A DNA stretch of 22,169 nucleotides from an uncultured Bacilli bacterium. Its GTDB lineage: Bacteria > Bacillota_I > Bacilli_A > RF39 > UBA660. Positions 1 through 6,255 of the stretch are shown in pieces. The notes under the pieces are model-generated. The model was not told where the DNA came from. It made no database searches and saw nothing but the letters and a program-made list of their open reading frames with translations. The stretch's first letter is position 1. Each line of letters begins with the position of its first letter. The DNA lies in assembly GCA_934163035.1 (NCBI GenBank), contig CAKPJX010000016.1, positions 1 to 22,169 on the forward strand, in the 5' to 3' direction. The position numbers and the translations under genes are program-made.

Positions 1-213
1 TGATAAAATCTCATTTCTATCTTTTATGGCTTTATAACCTTTGCTACTGGAAGCAATATAAATATCAGTATCTTGATTTATAAAATTAATATTATTTACT
101 ATAACTAAATTTTTTAATTGCTTTTCATCTATCCTAATACCACCCTGATTTAACTCATTTATACAATCCTTAGCCTTTTTCCAATTGGCTAGATCTATCA
201 ATTCGTATATCAT
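1..213 (-). CDS. Small conserved phage protein, C-terminus cut by window edge
   Basis: The reading frame starts at the ATG at 213 and is open to base 1, so its stop lies outside. It begins MIYELIDLANWKKAK and matches the complete 78-aa gene at 13369-13605 of element 2 almost residue for residue, so about 7 residues are missing. It overlaps the 3' end of the NinB-like gene by 44 bases, exactly as in element 2, which supports the start. Function unknown. As last gene of a NinB-like cassette it probably belongs to recombination or middle functions. No membrane segment or recognisable motif. Confidence 0.75.
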   Translation of the reverse strand, partial: MIYELIDLANWKKAKDCINELNQGGIRIDEKQLKNLVIVNNINFINQDTDIYIASSSKGYKAIKDRNEILS

Positions 214-655
214 TATTTTTTCTCCACTTATTTTCTAAAGTAGTATCAATATCTAATTCTTGAGCTTCGTTAATTAATTCATTAATCAATATCCACATTT
301 CTTTAGAATTATAACTACTACTGCCATAGTAAACGACTACTTCTTCATACGAACCATCAAAGCAACCGGTTCTTTCAGCCAACCAACCTAACCCTCTTAA
401 TTGCCAACTTTCTATAAATTTACCTACGGCTTCGCTATTTATAGATATAATTTCAAAAGTGCCAACTCTTTTGATTAAATCCTTATAAACATCTTCTTTT
501 GTGTTGCCAACCACATCAGCAATTTTTTTACATAATACCCACAAGTATGAGTTAGCCCTATTGCCTCTTTTTAAGCGATAAGGCTTTATCTCATATAATT
601 TTTTTGGATTTAAACTTGACAATTTTTTTAAAATCTCTTCTGGTGTACCAATCAT
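170..655 (-). CDS. NinB/Orf-like phage recombination protein
   Basis: 161 aa starting MIGTPEEIL. A longer upstream frame exists, but this ATG overlaps the stop of the preceding membrane-peptide gene (ATGA) and matches the start of the 161-aa homologue at 13562-14047. The core (KPYRxKRGNxANSYLWVLCKKIAD, then a glycine-tryptophan stretch LRGLGWLAE and VVYYGSSSY) is typical of a common Bacillota phage family that I relate to the NinB/Orf recombination mediators, which help load annealases or recombinases on SSB-coated DNA. The nearby SSB and ERF genes fit that role. The exact family is from memory; the phage recombination context is the firmer part. Confidence 0.65.
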   Translation of the reverse strand: MIGTPEEILKKLSSLNPKKLYEIKPYRLKRGNRANSYLWVLCKKIADVVGNTKEDVYKDLIKRVGTFEIISINSEAVGKFIESWQLRGLGWLAERTGCFDGSYEEVVVYYGSSSYNSKEMWILINELINEAQELDIDTTLENKWRKNNDIRIDRSSQLEKG

Positions 656-834
656 CTTTTCTTTATTATCTTTACAGCATTTAAAGTTATTACGAAATGT
701 AAAATCAAGACTATAACAAGCAAAAATAATGCAATCAATATTGGTAATAGTACCAATAACCAACTCCAAGCAATAACTCCTGTTAATTTCAAAATTATGA
801 ATAATCCCCCTAATAATAATAAAATTGTGCTCAT
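652..834 (-). CDS. Small membrane protein
   Basis: 60 aa, nearly all hydrophobic, with two probable membrane segments (about residues 3-22 and 26-52) and a basic tail ending KIIKKR. It is translationally coupled to the NinB-like gene by an ATGA overlap. Element 2 has a counterpart of 62 aa at the same place (14044-14232) with a similar LxxLLGxLFIIxKLxGxIxW start, so this is a conserved two-gene cassette. An SD-like AAGGAGG lies upstream of the start. Function unknown. Confidence 0.75.
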   Translation of the reverse strand: MSTILLLLGGLFIILKLTGVIAWSWLLVLLPILIALFLLVIVLILHFVITLNAVKIIKKR

Positions 835-852
835 ACTAGTTTTCCTCCTTAT

Positions 853-1140
853 TTAATCTCGAAATAAATCATTTAAAAAATCAGTAAAATTTTGTGATTT
901 TATTGCCCCTTTATTTGCTCTTAAACTTTTTGCTATTTCAAACCCTTTGTTAATTGCTACTCTTAATTTTTCTTCATCAAAACTATCATTAATTGCTAAA
1001 CTAGCAACAATAGTCCCCAACAAATTAGTTATCTCTGTAGAAGAACCGCCAGCAAAGGTGCCTTTGTTTGTGCTGACAATCATAACTTCCGCTCCATCAA
1101 TTATTTTTTCTAAGCTTTTATTTAATATTTCTCTTTTCAT
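853..1140 (-). CDS. Conserved small phage protein of unknown function
   Basis: 95 aa beginning MKREILNKSLEKII. An in-frame ATG lies 15 bases upstream, but the AGGAGAATATAT just before this ATG is a better-placed SD. A soluble alpha/beta-looking protein with a glycine-rich TFAGGSSTE stretch near residue 28. It lies between SSB and the membrane peptide in the leftward operon. I do not recognise a domain. Confidence 0.75.
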   Translation of the reverse strand: MKREILNKSLEKIIDGAEVMIVSTNKGTFAGGSSTEITNLLGTIVASLAINDSFDEEKLRVAINKGFEIAKSLRANKGAIKSQNFTDFLNDLFRD

Positions 1141-1160
1141 ATATATTCTCCTCATATTTT

Positions 1161-1610
1161 TTAAAATGGTAATTCATCTTCACTTATATTAAGATTTCCA
1201 TTATAATCATTAAATTGATTAATTTCATTTCCTGATATATCACCAAATACATCATATTCTGGCTCTGGTCTTGTATCGCTGCTTGACTTATTATCTAAAA
1301 AAGTTAGTCTATTTACTCTAACATCAGTTGTATATCTTCTAATGCCAGCGGAATCTTCATAACTTCCCGTCATAATTCTTCCTGAGACAGCAATTAAACT
1401 GCCTTTTTTTGTAAAATTAGCTAAAGCTTTTGCAGTTTCGTTCCAAAACACGCAACTTATAAAATCAGCACTTTGTTTACCGTTTTCTTTATCTTCTTTA
1501 CTGATCATTCTGTTGACAGCAAGTGTAGCTCTAGCATATTCTTTATTATCCCTTGTATATCTTAATTCTGGGTCAGATACTAATCTTCCTACCAATGTTG
1601 CACTATTCAT
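1161..1610 (-). CDS. ssb: Single-stranded DNA-binding protein
   Basis: 149 aa SSB of the bacterial/phage OB-fold type. It starts MNSATLVGRLVSDPELR and has the central FWNETAKALANFTKKGSLIAVSGRI region that forms the DNA-binding barrel (about residues 1-105). A glycine/asparagine-rich linker follows, then the acidic tip DELPF, which in this family binds partner proteins. I chose the ATG at 1610 over an upstream in-frame ATG because it aligns with the family start and has GGGAGATAGTG before it. It overlaps the 3' end of the preceding gene by 8 bases. With ERF annealase and the RecB-type nuclease it makes up element 1's recombination/replication kit. Element 2 shows no SSB in this window. Confidence 0.96.
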   Translation of the reverse strand: MNSATLVGRLVSDPELRYTRDNKEYARATLAVNRMISKEDKENGKQSADFISCVFWNETAKALANFTKKGSLIAVSGRIMTGSYEDSAGIRRYTTDVRVNRLTFLDNKSSSDTRPEPEYDVFGDISGNEINQFNDYNGNLNISEDELPF

Positions 1611-1938
1611 CTTCACTATCTCCCATGTCAATTATTTCTTTGGCTATTTCTATCAACTCAATTCCAATTTTCTTTAAATCTTTTCTATTTCTTTCTAGCT
1701 TTTTGTTAGCCAAAACTTCGCATATTAATTTAAGTTTTCTACTAATGCCAGCAAATTTTTTTATATATTTTTTTGTAGATTCGTTTTCGTCTTCTAAAAT
1801 TGCTTCGATTAAATATGATTCTTTCCTTTCATCAGAAACTTTTAAGTTTTTTAAAAACTTATCAATATCCCCATTAACATAATTTTTATTTACATATTCT
1901 TTTAAAATCATTTCTTCTAATTCTTTTAAAAATTCCAT
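1603..1938 (-). CDS. Hypothetical charged helical protein
   Basis: 111 aa, rich in Lys and Glu, predicted mostly helical, with an acidic end (GDSEDE). It overlaps ssb by 8 bases and shares one base with the stop of the gene before it, so it is in the same leftward operon. No domain recognised; confidence rests on operon fit. Confidence 0.75.
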   Translation of the reverse strand: MEFLKELEEMILKEYVNKNYVNGDIDKFLKNLKVSDERKESYLIEAILEDENESTKKYIKKFAGISRKLKLICEVLANKKLERNRKDLKKIGIELIEIAKEIIDMGDSEDE

Positions 1939-2162
1939 TATTTAATACCTCTTTCTTTTAATTTTTCTTGGTTACTTTCTATACTTCTATTTATAGATTC
2001 CAATTCTTTTTTTACATTAAAGTTATAATTTATATTCCTTAAATCTCTATTGCCAAAATTATTAAATCTATCTTTTTCTTCGTTATAATATGAAAGACTA
2101 AATCCCGACACTTCGGCGATTTCTAAGTTTTCTATAAATTTTAAAAGTTCTTCTTTAGTCAT
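1938..2162 (-). CDS. Hypothetical small phage protein
   Basis: 74 aa starting MTKEELLKFIENLEIAEVSG, preceded by a strong SD (AGAAGGAGTG). The N-terminal half looks like a small alpha/beta domain and the C-terminal half is a charged helix. Part of the leftward early operon of element 1. Function unknown. Confidence 0.75.
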   Translation of the reverse strand: MTKEELLKFIENLEIAEVSGFSLSYYNEEKDRFNNFGNRDLRNINYNFNVKKELESINRSIESNQEKLKERGIK

Positions 2163-2177
2163 TGTTATACACTCCTT

Positions 2178-2408
2178 CTAAATAAAATCTCTATCACTTA
2201 TCTCATATTGTTCTTCAACAGGAATAGGTCTGTAATTATCTTCTAAATTTTGTTCTAAATCTTTAAGCTTTTCTTCTAGGTGTTCTTTTTCTTTTTTTAA
2301 TTCTTCTACTTGATTTTCCAAATCAGTAGCATAATTTATTAATCTATCAACTTCACTATCAAGATTTAATTTTATGGCTTCTACTTGACTTCTTACATCA
2401 TTAATCAT
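2178..2408 (-). CDS. Small coiled-coil phage protein
   Basis: 76 aa from the ATG at 2408. An in-frame GTG three codons upstream is part of the SD AAGGTG, so I reject it as the start. Residues about 5-60 form a heptad-rich coiled coil. The C-terminal motif LEDNYRPIPVEEQYEISDRDF resembles the C-terminus of the element 2 protein at 14243-14467 (LEEDMRDNYKRVTPEEQ), so the two are distant homologues in different recombination modules. The start overlaps the end of the nuclease gene. Role unknown. Confidence 0.75.
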   Translation of the reverse strand: MINDVRSQVEAIKLNLDSEVDRLINYATDLENQVEELKKEKEHLEEKLKDLEQNLEDNYRPIPVEEQYEISDRDFI

Positions 2409-3006
2409 TATTTTCACCTTCTAAATATTTTTCTAGTAATTCTAAGGCTAATTCCTCATTAATTGGGATATTGACATACTTACGAATATTATCTTTTAAA
2501 TGCAAACCAGATAAAAATTTAATCTCTTCACCATAACATTGTTGATATGCAATTCTATAAAAATTTAATTGATAAGCTAAATATTCTTTATCAAGAGTAG
2601 TTGTTCTCTTAATATCGCCCAAGCCAATATCATTTTCAGTCTTTAATACTAAATCAAGTCTTCCAGCAGCAACTGGCTTATCATCAAAAAACAGTATTAT
2701 AGGAACCTCATTATCAAGAACTTCAAAATTATAATGCTTTTGTAGAAACTTAAAGTTTTTAAGTTCTTTAAGTTCTACATCTACGCCATTTTTACAATAC
2801 TCTTCGATAGCTTTATGTACCTCGGTACCTTTTTCTCTAGTTATTTCTAAAGTGTCCTTTCTTACATAATTATATTTTTGACCAAATTTTATCTTCAAAA
2901 TCTGTGTTATAGATGGCACTAGCACACCATCAACCAAGTATGTATGTGTGTCATCTAAATACTCTAAACTATGACCAGCTATATTTTCCCAAATTGTATA
3001 ATTCAT
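2401..3006 (-). CDS. PD-(D/E)XK (RecB/Cas4-like) phage nuclease
   Basis: 201 aa with the ordered motifs of the RecB-type nuclease fold: GTEVH (about 60-64), GRLD (115-118), DIK (131-133) and QLNFY (146-150). These would supply the metal-binding acidic residues, the catalytic lysine and the QxxxY motif. In phages such enzymes act as 5'-3' exonucleases that make single-stranded tails for an annealing protein. The ERF annealase two genes upstream is the natural partner, so this is probably the exonuclease half of a two-component recombination system. Its N-terminal stretch (HSLEYLDDTHTYLVDGVLVPSIT) is typical of PDDEXK_1-type phage proteins. Exact substrate polarity is inferred. Confidence 0.85.
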   Translation of the reverse strand: MNYTIWENIAGHSLEYLDDTHTYLVDGVLVPSITQILKIKFGQKYNYVRKDTLEITREKGTEVHKAIEEYCKNGVDVELKELKNFKFLQKHYNFEVLDNEVPIILFFDDKPVAAGRLDLVLKTENDIGLGDIKRTTTLDKEYLAYQLNFYRIAYQQCYGEEIKFLSGLHLKDNIRKYVNIPINEELALELLEKYLEGENND

Positions 3007-3022
3007 AATCTTTCCTCATCAA

Positions 3023-3343
3023 TTATTTCAAATTAATTCTAAGACTTGATTTTACTGAGCTAAACTTTACATACTCATCATATAAATCTGGATAGTCTTC
3101 TCTAAATTTTTTATTATCAAATGTTTCTTTTGTATGTTGTGCTGTGTAACTTATTGATAAATCACAGCTTTCAACTTTAAGAAGATTTCTTGCTTCCATT
3201 TCTTGAAGGATTTTTGATTTTAATTCATCTTCCTTAGCTTTCAATTCTTTTACAACGCTTTCAAATTCAGCTATTTGAATCGAAACCATTTCATCTAACA
3301 GTGCATGACCTTCTGTATCAATAGTAATTAATTCTTTTTTCAT
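3023..3343 (-). CDS. Conserved phage recombination-module protein
   Basis: 106 aa with an N-terminal helical/coiled region (about 20-55) and a conserved end (TKETFDNKKFREDYPDLYDEY, then VKSSLRINLK). Small proteins with this ending are common beside phage annealases and nucleases. Here it sits between ERF and the RecB-type nuclease, and its start overlaps the ERF stop. Possibly an accessory or ssDNA-handling factor; biochemical function unknown. Confidence 0.78.
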   Translation of the reverse strand: MKKELITIDTEGHALLDEMVSIQIAEFESVVKELKAKEDELKSKILQEMEARNLLKVESCDLSISYTAQHTKETFDNKKFREDYPDLYDEYVKFSSVKSSLRINLK

Positions 3344-3951
3344 TATTTATTTTCATTTCCTTTCAACTTTGCTATTAATTCACTTGCCTTTTTCAATGGC
3401 AAATTTTCTAATTTATCAATTTTATTTAATTTTAATAACTTTTCTAAATTTTCTTTTTGATAATACCTTTGTAATATTTCTAATTGCCTAGGTGTTGCTA
3501 ATGGTTCTACTTCCTTTTGCTTATTATCGGTTCCATTTAATTCTCTGTTATCTAAACCATCTATAACATCACCGTCCGTAATTCCAAAAGCATTTAAGTA
3601 CAAATATCGTTTATAATATGTATTTAAAGCACCTAGGTATTGAATATCTTGCATACAAGGCAACCCTCCTTTGTTTAATGGAGTGCTAAACCTTTCAAAC
3701 GGAATAGTATAAGTATTCTTATCACCATCTTTTAATAGCTCTAATACTGCATAATTATCTTTGATGTAAAATATATCGTTGATATTTTCTTCTAGCATTA
3801 ATTCGTTTAGTTTAGGTAAAAAATCAGCTAGCTCAAAGTAATCAAAATTAGCATAAGAATTCTTACCACTCTTTTTTAATTTTGAATTTTGCAATTTAAC
3901 TCTAATTGAAATAATGCTCTCATTTAAAGTTTTTGACTTTTCATTTGTCAT
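3343..3951 (-). CDS. erf: ERF-family single-strand annealing protein
   Basis: 202 aa. The region from about residue 25 to 130 (KSGKNSYANFDYFELADFLPKL, then QDIQYLGALNTYYKRYLYLNAFGI) matches the ERF superfamily of phage single-strand annealing proteins, which form rings on ssDNA and pair complementary strands. A linker follows, then a C-terminal helical tail (TPRQLEILQRYYQKENLEKLLKLN) of a kind often used for protein contacts. It overlaps the initiator gene by 11 bases. It partners with the nuclease at 2401-3006 and SSB at 1161-1610. Element 2 uses RecT/Bet instead, so the two elements carry non-homologous solutions to the same task. Confidence 0.88.
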   Translation of the reverse strand: MTNEKSKTLNESIISIRVKLQNSKLKKSGKNSYANFDYFELADFLPKLNELMLEENINDIFYIKDNYAVLELLKDGDKNTYTIPFERFSTPLNKGGLPCMQDIQYLGALNTYYKRYLYLNAFGITDGDVIDGLDNRELNGTDNKQKEVEPLATPRQLEILQRYYQKENLEKLLKLNKIDKLENLPLKKASELIAKLKGNENK

Positions 3952-4699
3952 TTATAATAATTCCTTCCATCATTTCTTCTAATTCTTTTTGCTCATCATC
4001 AGTAGCTTTTACACTTTTAATATCTTTCTTAAACCACTCAGGCTCCTTTTTGGAAGCTGTTGGGTATTTGTCATTCCAGCAACCTTCTTTAAACCAATTA
4101 TTTCCCTTTTTGATATACTGTGCAGGCACATTATTAGTCTTTAAATGTTCTAGGTATGCTTCAAGTCCTTGGGCTATAGTTTCGTATGAAACACCATTCT
4201 TGCGAGCAGTTAAGTAACTTGCCTTGGCATAAGATTCACTAGCCTTATTTGGGTATTTTTCCCAAAGTTTGCTAAACTCGGTTTCAAGTATTTGTTCTTC
4301 CGTTTTCGCTAATGTTTCTTCTTCCCCCATACCCCTATTATTTTCACTATTACATTTACTATTAACATAGACATTGACATCTTGATGTGTTTCTGTTTGG
4401 GTATTATTTGGTTCTTGTTTGGATTCTGTTTGGTTTTCGTTTGGATACCCTTTTGGATTTTCTTTGGTTTCCGTTTGGGTATCATTTGGCTCTTGTTTTG
4501 ATTTTTTTGAGTTCTTTTTCGACACATCTAGTGGTCGTTTTAGATTTCTGAATATCTTCATTTGATTAGTATTAAGGTTTGGCTCTTTGTTGTAAAACAT
4601 ATAATCGCAAATAGCCACTAATAACTCACCTTGCTCTTTAACATCAGGCAATATAGTTATTAAATCGTAATACTCTTCGTAGATTGTAAATGAATTCAT
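3941..4699 (-). CDS. Phage replication initiator (DUF6291-like N-terminus, conserved C-terminal replisome domain)
   Basis: 252 aa. Residues 1-65 (YEEYYDLITILPDVKEQGELL, NLKRPLDVSKKNSKKSK) match the DUF6291-type start of Bacillota phage initiators. Residues about 65-130 are a polar repetitive linker (QEPNDTQTET / QEPNNTQTET), encoded by an 11-bp iteron array. Residues about 140-220 (FSKLWEKYPNKASESYAKASYLTARKNG, then YIKKGNNWFKEGCWND) form the C-terminal domain shared with the element 2 initiator. This architecture, with the origin inside the gene, is typical of phage initiator/replisome organizer proteins. The start ATG follows the stop of the membrane-protein gene after two bases. Confidence 0.85.
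   Translation of the reverse strand: MNSFTIYEEYYDLITILPDVKEQGELLVAICDYMFYNKEPNLNTNQMKIFRNLKRPLDVSKKNSKKSKQEPNDTQTETKENPKGYPNENQTESKQEPNNTQTETHQDVNVYVNSKCNSENNRGMGEEETLAKTEEQILETEFSKLWEKYPNKASESYAKASYLTARKNGVSYETIAQGLEAYLEHLKTNNVPAQYIKKGNNWFKEGCWNDKYPTASKKEPEWFKKDIKSVKATDDEQKELEEMMEGIIINDK
4394..4500. repeat. 11-bp iteron array in initiator gene, probable replication origin of element 1
   Basis: On the + strand TTTGG recurs at 4396, 4407, 4418, 4429, 4440, 4452, 4463, 4474 and 4485, with a degenerate copy at 4496. Spacing is 11 bp apart from one 12-bp step. One site per helical turn inside the linker of the initiator gene is the usual design of a phage origin bound by its own initiator. Confidence 0.65.
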
Positions 4700-4701
4700 T
4701 T

Positions 4702-4920
4702 TTAATCTTCCAATAAGTTCTCAAAATAATCACTTAAGCTAATACCAGCTAGTAAAATAAATAAATGAGTAACAAGGCCATAAGTTGTAAATGATACACT
4801 ATAGCCAGTAAACAATGGCTGTATAGCAATTTTAAATATATCCATGCCTAATATAACAAGACATATATTCAGTAATACAAGTAGTAACCAATTATCCCAC
4901 TTAATTTTTACTTTTTTCAT
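4702..4920 (-). CDS. Conserved phage membrane protein
   Basis: 72 aa with two membrane segments (about 11-32 and 42-64), a basic N-terminus (MKKVKIKW) and an acidic C-terminus (ENLLED), suggesting both ends inside the cell. It is nearly identical to the element 2 protein at 17831-18052, including the shared stretch PLFTGYSVSFTTYGLVTHLF. In both elements it lies between the xis-like gene and the initiator. Function unknown. Strong conservation between otherwise divergent elements suggests recent exchange or a fixed early role. Confidence 0.85.
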   Translation of the reverse strand: MKKVKIKWDNWLLLVLLNICLVILGMDIFKIAIQPLFTGYSVSFTTYGLVTHLFILLAGISLSDYFENLLED

Positions 4921-4972
4921 ATTAATTTCTCCTTTACTTGAAATTTAAGTGATTTTGTGGTAATTTATATTT

Positions 4973-5004
4973 AGAAAACTTTTGCAATGGGGTTTTCTTT
5001 TTTT
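4973..5004 (+). terminator. Conserved hairpin with T-run on + strand, inside leftward operon
   Basis: AGAAAAC (4973-4979) pairs with GTTTTCT (4992-4998) around a 12-base loop, followed on the + strand by a run of T. It has intrinsic-terminator form for rightward transcription, although the flanking genes read leftward. The same hairpin is at 18105-18135 in element 2. Confidence 0.5.
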
Positions 5005-5022
5005 ATTTACCATTTTCATCAC

Positions 5023-5217
5023 TCAGTCTATTTTTGATATTTTTAATTCTTTTTTTACCAAGTGCGTTGGTATAAGTATTTGCCTTTTAGTTTCTGGTAC
5101 ATAATAATTTTGTGCTTTTGCTTTATCTTTCAAATCTTTAACTACCATATCTCCCAAGGCACGGCCTTTACCGACTAGCTCGATAATTTCTTTTCTATTT
5201 AAGTATGGTTTTTCCAT
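5023..5217 (-). CDS. Small HTH protein, excisionase-like (DUF3173-like)
   Basis: 64 aa. YLNRKEIIELVGKGRALGDMVVKDLKDKAKAQNYYVP, then ILIPTHLVKKEL, is the winged-HTH pattern of small phage/ICE DNA-binding proteins of the DUF3173/excisionase type: an N-terminal helix-turn-helix, then a basic wing with a conserved proline. Such proteins bend DNA in excision or act as early regulators. It is the third gene of the leftward operon, preceded by SD GAGGG. The 16 nt just upstream of that SD are perfectly complementary to the predicted antisense RNA at 6256-6351. An alternative role is transcription regulator. Confidence 0.7.
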   Translation of the reverse strand: MEKPYLNRKEIIELVGKGRALGDMVVKDLKDKAKAQNYYVPETKRQILIPTHLVKKELKISKID

Positions 5218-5232
5218 ATTTATTGCACCCTC

Positions 5233-5248
5233 TGTTTTGTTAGTCTTA
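5233..5248 (-). promoter_or_regulatory. 16-nt leader site complementary to antisense RNA 1
   Basis: Read on the - strand (the xis mRNA) this is TAAGACTAACAAAACA, ending where the SD GAGGG begins. The identical 16-mer is on the + strand at 6306-6321 in the integrase leader, so the RNA antisense to that leader would pair with this site and cover ribosome access. Confidence 0.55.
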
Positions 5249-5249
5249 A

Positions 5250-5357
5250 TTATTTTTTCTTTTCATTATTATTTGAATCATTAGTCTTTGAAGCTATCCA
5301 TACAATGGCTATCAATGTAACGCAAATAATCAATGTTATTTGTACACCTGTACTCAT
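5250..5357 (-). CDS. 35-aa single-pass membrane peptide
   Basis: MSTGVQITLIICVTLIAIVW followed by a polar lysine/asparagine tail ending NNNEKKK. One membrane segment spans about residues 5-22. The gene lies between the cro-like and xis-like genes, with a strong SD (GGAGGG) formed by the end of cro. Too short for family assignment, but start, SD and operon position support it. Confidence 0.7.
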   Translation of the reverse strand: MSTGVQITLIICVTLIAIVWIASKTNDSNNNEKKK

Positions 5358-5359
5358 GT

Positions 5360-5590
5360 TTACATTCCCTCCTCTTCGCTTTTAACACCGTTTTGGTGTG
5401 TTGGGGGTAAAAAAATTTCATCAATATTCATCCCTAAAAATTCTGCTATTTTAAACATTTCTTCACAATTAAACAAGTATTTCCCTTTTTCCTTCAATGA
5501 ATACTGATTTACTGATAATCCAATACATTTTGCTAGTTCTTGCTGAGTAATATTTTTATTTTTTCTTATCAATAACAATTTTTCTTGCAT
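5360..5590 (-). CDS. Cro-like HTH regulator of element 1
   Basis: 76 aa XRE-family protein. The helix-turn-helix covers about residues 5-60 (NKNITQQELAKCIGLSVNQYSLKEKGKYLF, then AEFLGMNIDEIF). It is divergent from the repressor at 5733 and is the first gene of the leftward operon, so it has the Cro position. SD AGGTGAT precedes the ATG. Its last codons (PPTHQNGV) contain a complete copy of the element's operator. It would counteract the CI-like repressor at shared operators; this role is inferred from position. Confidence 0.85.
   Translation of the reverse strand: MQEKLLLIRKNKNITQQELAKCIGLSVNQYSLKEKGKYLFNCEEMFKIAEFLGMNIDEIFLPPTHQNGVKSEEEGM
5385..5399. promoter_or_regulatory. Intragenic CI/Cro operator copy, element 1
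   Basis: ACACC-GTTTT-GGTGT, identical to the operator at 5634-5648 and centred 249 bp from it, lies inside the 3' end of the cro-like gene. It could support repressor looping or a roadblock. Confidence 0.7.
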
Positions 5591-5627
5591 ACAGTTATCA
5601 CCTACTTTCCTGTCCTATGACATTTTA

Positions 5628-5657
5628 ATCATAACACCGTTTTGGTGTTATAGTCAA
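5628..5657 (-). promoter_or_regulatory. Leftward early promoter with operator between -35 and -10
   Basis: On the - strand, TTGACT (5657-5652), an 18-bp spacer and TATGAT (5633-5628). The spacer is filled by the palindrome ACACC-GTTTT-GGTGT (5634-5648), so a bound repressor would exclude polymerase. Drives the cro-like gene and the early operon. Confidence 0.8.
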
Positions 5658-5684
5658 CATATTTTTGGATTTTTCAAAAAAAAT

Positions 5685-5714
5685 ATTCCTTTTTGGTGTC
5701 AACAATGATATAAT
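5685..5714 (+). promoter_or_regulatory. Repressor promoter with imperfect operator, element 1
   Basis: TTCCTT (5686-5691), a 17-bp spacer and TATAAT (5709-5714) with the extended -10 TGA before it. An imperfect operator ATTCC-TTTTT-GGTGT (5685-5699) covers the -35, suggesting autoregulation or Cro repression of the repressor gene. Confidence 0.7.
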
Positions 5715-5732
5715 TTTAAGCGAGGTGAGAAA

Positions 5733-6107
5733 ATGGATAACATAAATATAACAAATTATGTTGGAAAGAAAATTAAATATTTTAGAGAAAGAAAAAATAT
5801 AACTCAACTAGAATTAGCAGAACTCCTCAACACAACACAACAAACCGTAGCAAGGTACGAAAGTGGCGAAAGGAAAGCCGATCAAAATATTTTATTTGCC
5901 TTAGCAAAAATTTTTGGTGTATCTATAAACAACTTTTTTCCGACTATATATAAAGCAACTGATGGAAAAAATGATTTAGAAATATTAAAAAGAATATTAA
6001 AAGATAAAGGTTTCCTAAATGATAATGAAGATTTAAGTGATGAAGATTATGATAGATTAATTGAGTTTGCTAAGGCTAATAAACAATTTATTATGAAAGA
6101 TAAATAG
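5733..6107 (+). CDS. CI-like XRE repressor of element 1
   Basis: 124 aa. The N-terminal XRE helix-turn-helix spans about residues 10-65 (IKYFRERKNITQLELAELLNTTQQTVARYESGERK). There is no S24 peptidase domain. The C-terminal tail GFLNDNEDLSDEDYDRLIEFAKANKQFI closely resembles the tail of the element 2 repressor (GYMKENEDLSDEELDKLMKFIKNNKEFI), so both use a short oligomerisation-type tail and not RecA-stimulated self-cleavage. SD GAGGTGAG precedes the ATG. It should bind ACACC-N5-GGTGT operators and keep the element lysogenic. How induction occurs is not visible; no ImmA-type protease is present. Confidence 0.88.
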   Translation: MDNINITNYVGKKIKYFRERKNITQLELAELLNTTQQTVARYESGERKADQNILFALAKIFGVSINNFFPTIYKATDGKNDLEILKRILKDKGFLNDNEDLSDEDYDRLIEFAKANKQFIMKDK

Positions 6108-6113
6108 AATATC

Positions 6114-6203
6114 TCATAAGAAATATTCTACTACTACAATAAATAGCTCAATATCAATATCGTTCCTATATAAATAATCGTAGTATTTTTCTAAATTACT
6201 CAC
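6114..6203 (-). CDS. 29-aa microprotein between repressor and integrase
   Basis: GTG start with a strong SD (GGGAGGGGG about 7-9 bases upstream). The product begins MSNLEKYYDYLYRNDIDIEL and continues with FIVVVEYFL. A possible promoter (TTTAAC, 17 bp, TATAAT) lies upstream on the - strand, just past the terminator of antisense RNA 1. It is convergent with the repressor gene. The N-terminal pattern N-x-[ED]-K-[YF]-Y-x-Y-L recurs in the 30-aa microgene at 20252-20344 of element 2, also GTG-started and in the same relative place. Function unknown. Confidence 0.5.
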   Translation of the reverse strand: MSNLEKYYDYLYRNDIDIELFIVVVEYFL

Positions 6204-6255
6204 ACTTTTCCCCCTCCCAAAAACTATTATAAATATAAAAAATAATAAGTTAAAT

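Noticed and set aside
4394..4500. Regular repeats considered as a CRISPR array
   Set aside because: The period is 11 bp with no unique spacers, and it lies inside a coding region; it is an iteron array.
4309..4527. 72-codon alternative frame inside the element 1 initiator gene
   Set aside because: A shadow of the iteron-encoded repetitive linker; no SD and entirely inside a supported gene.
5625..5807. 60-codon leftward ORF over the cro-repressor intergenic region
   Set aside because: Covers the promoter/operator region and the start of the repressor gene; no SD.
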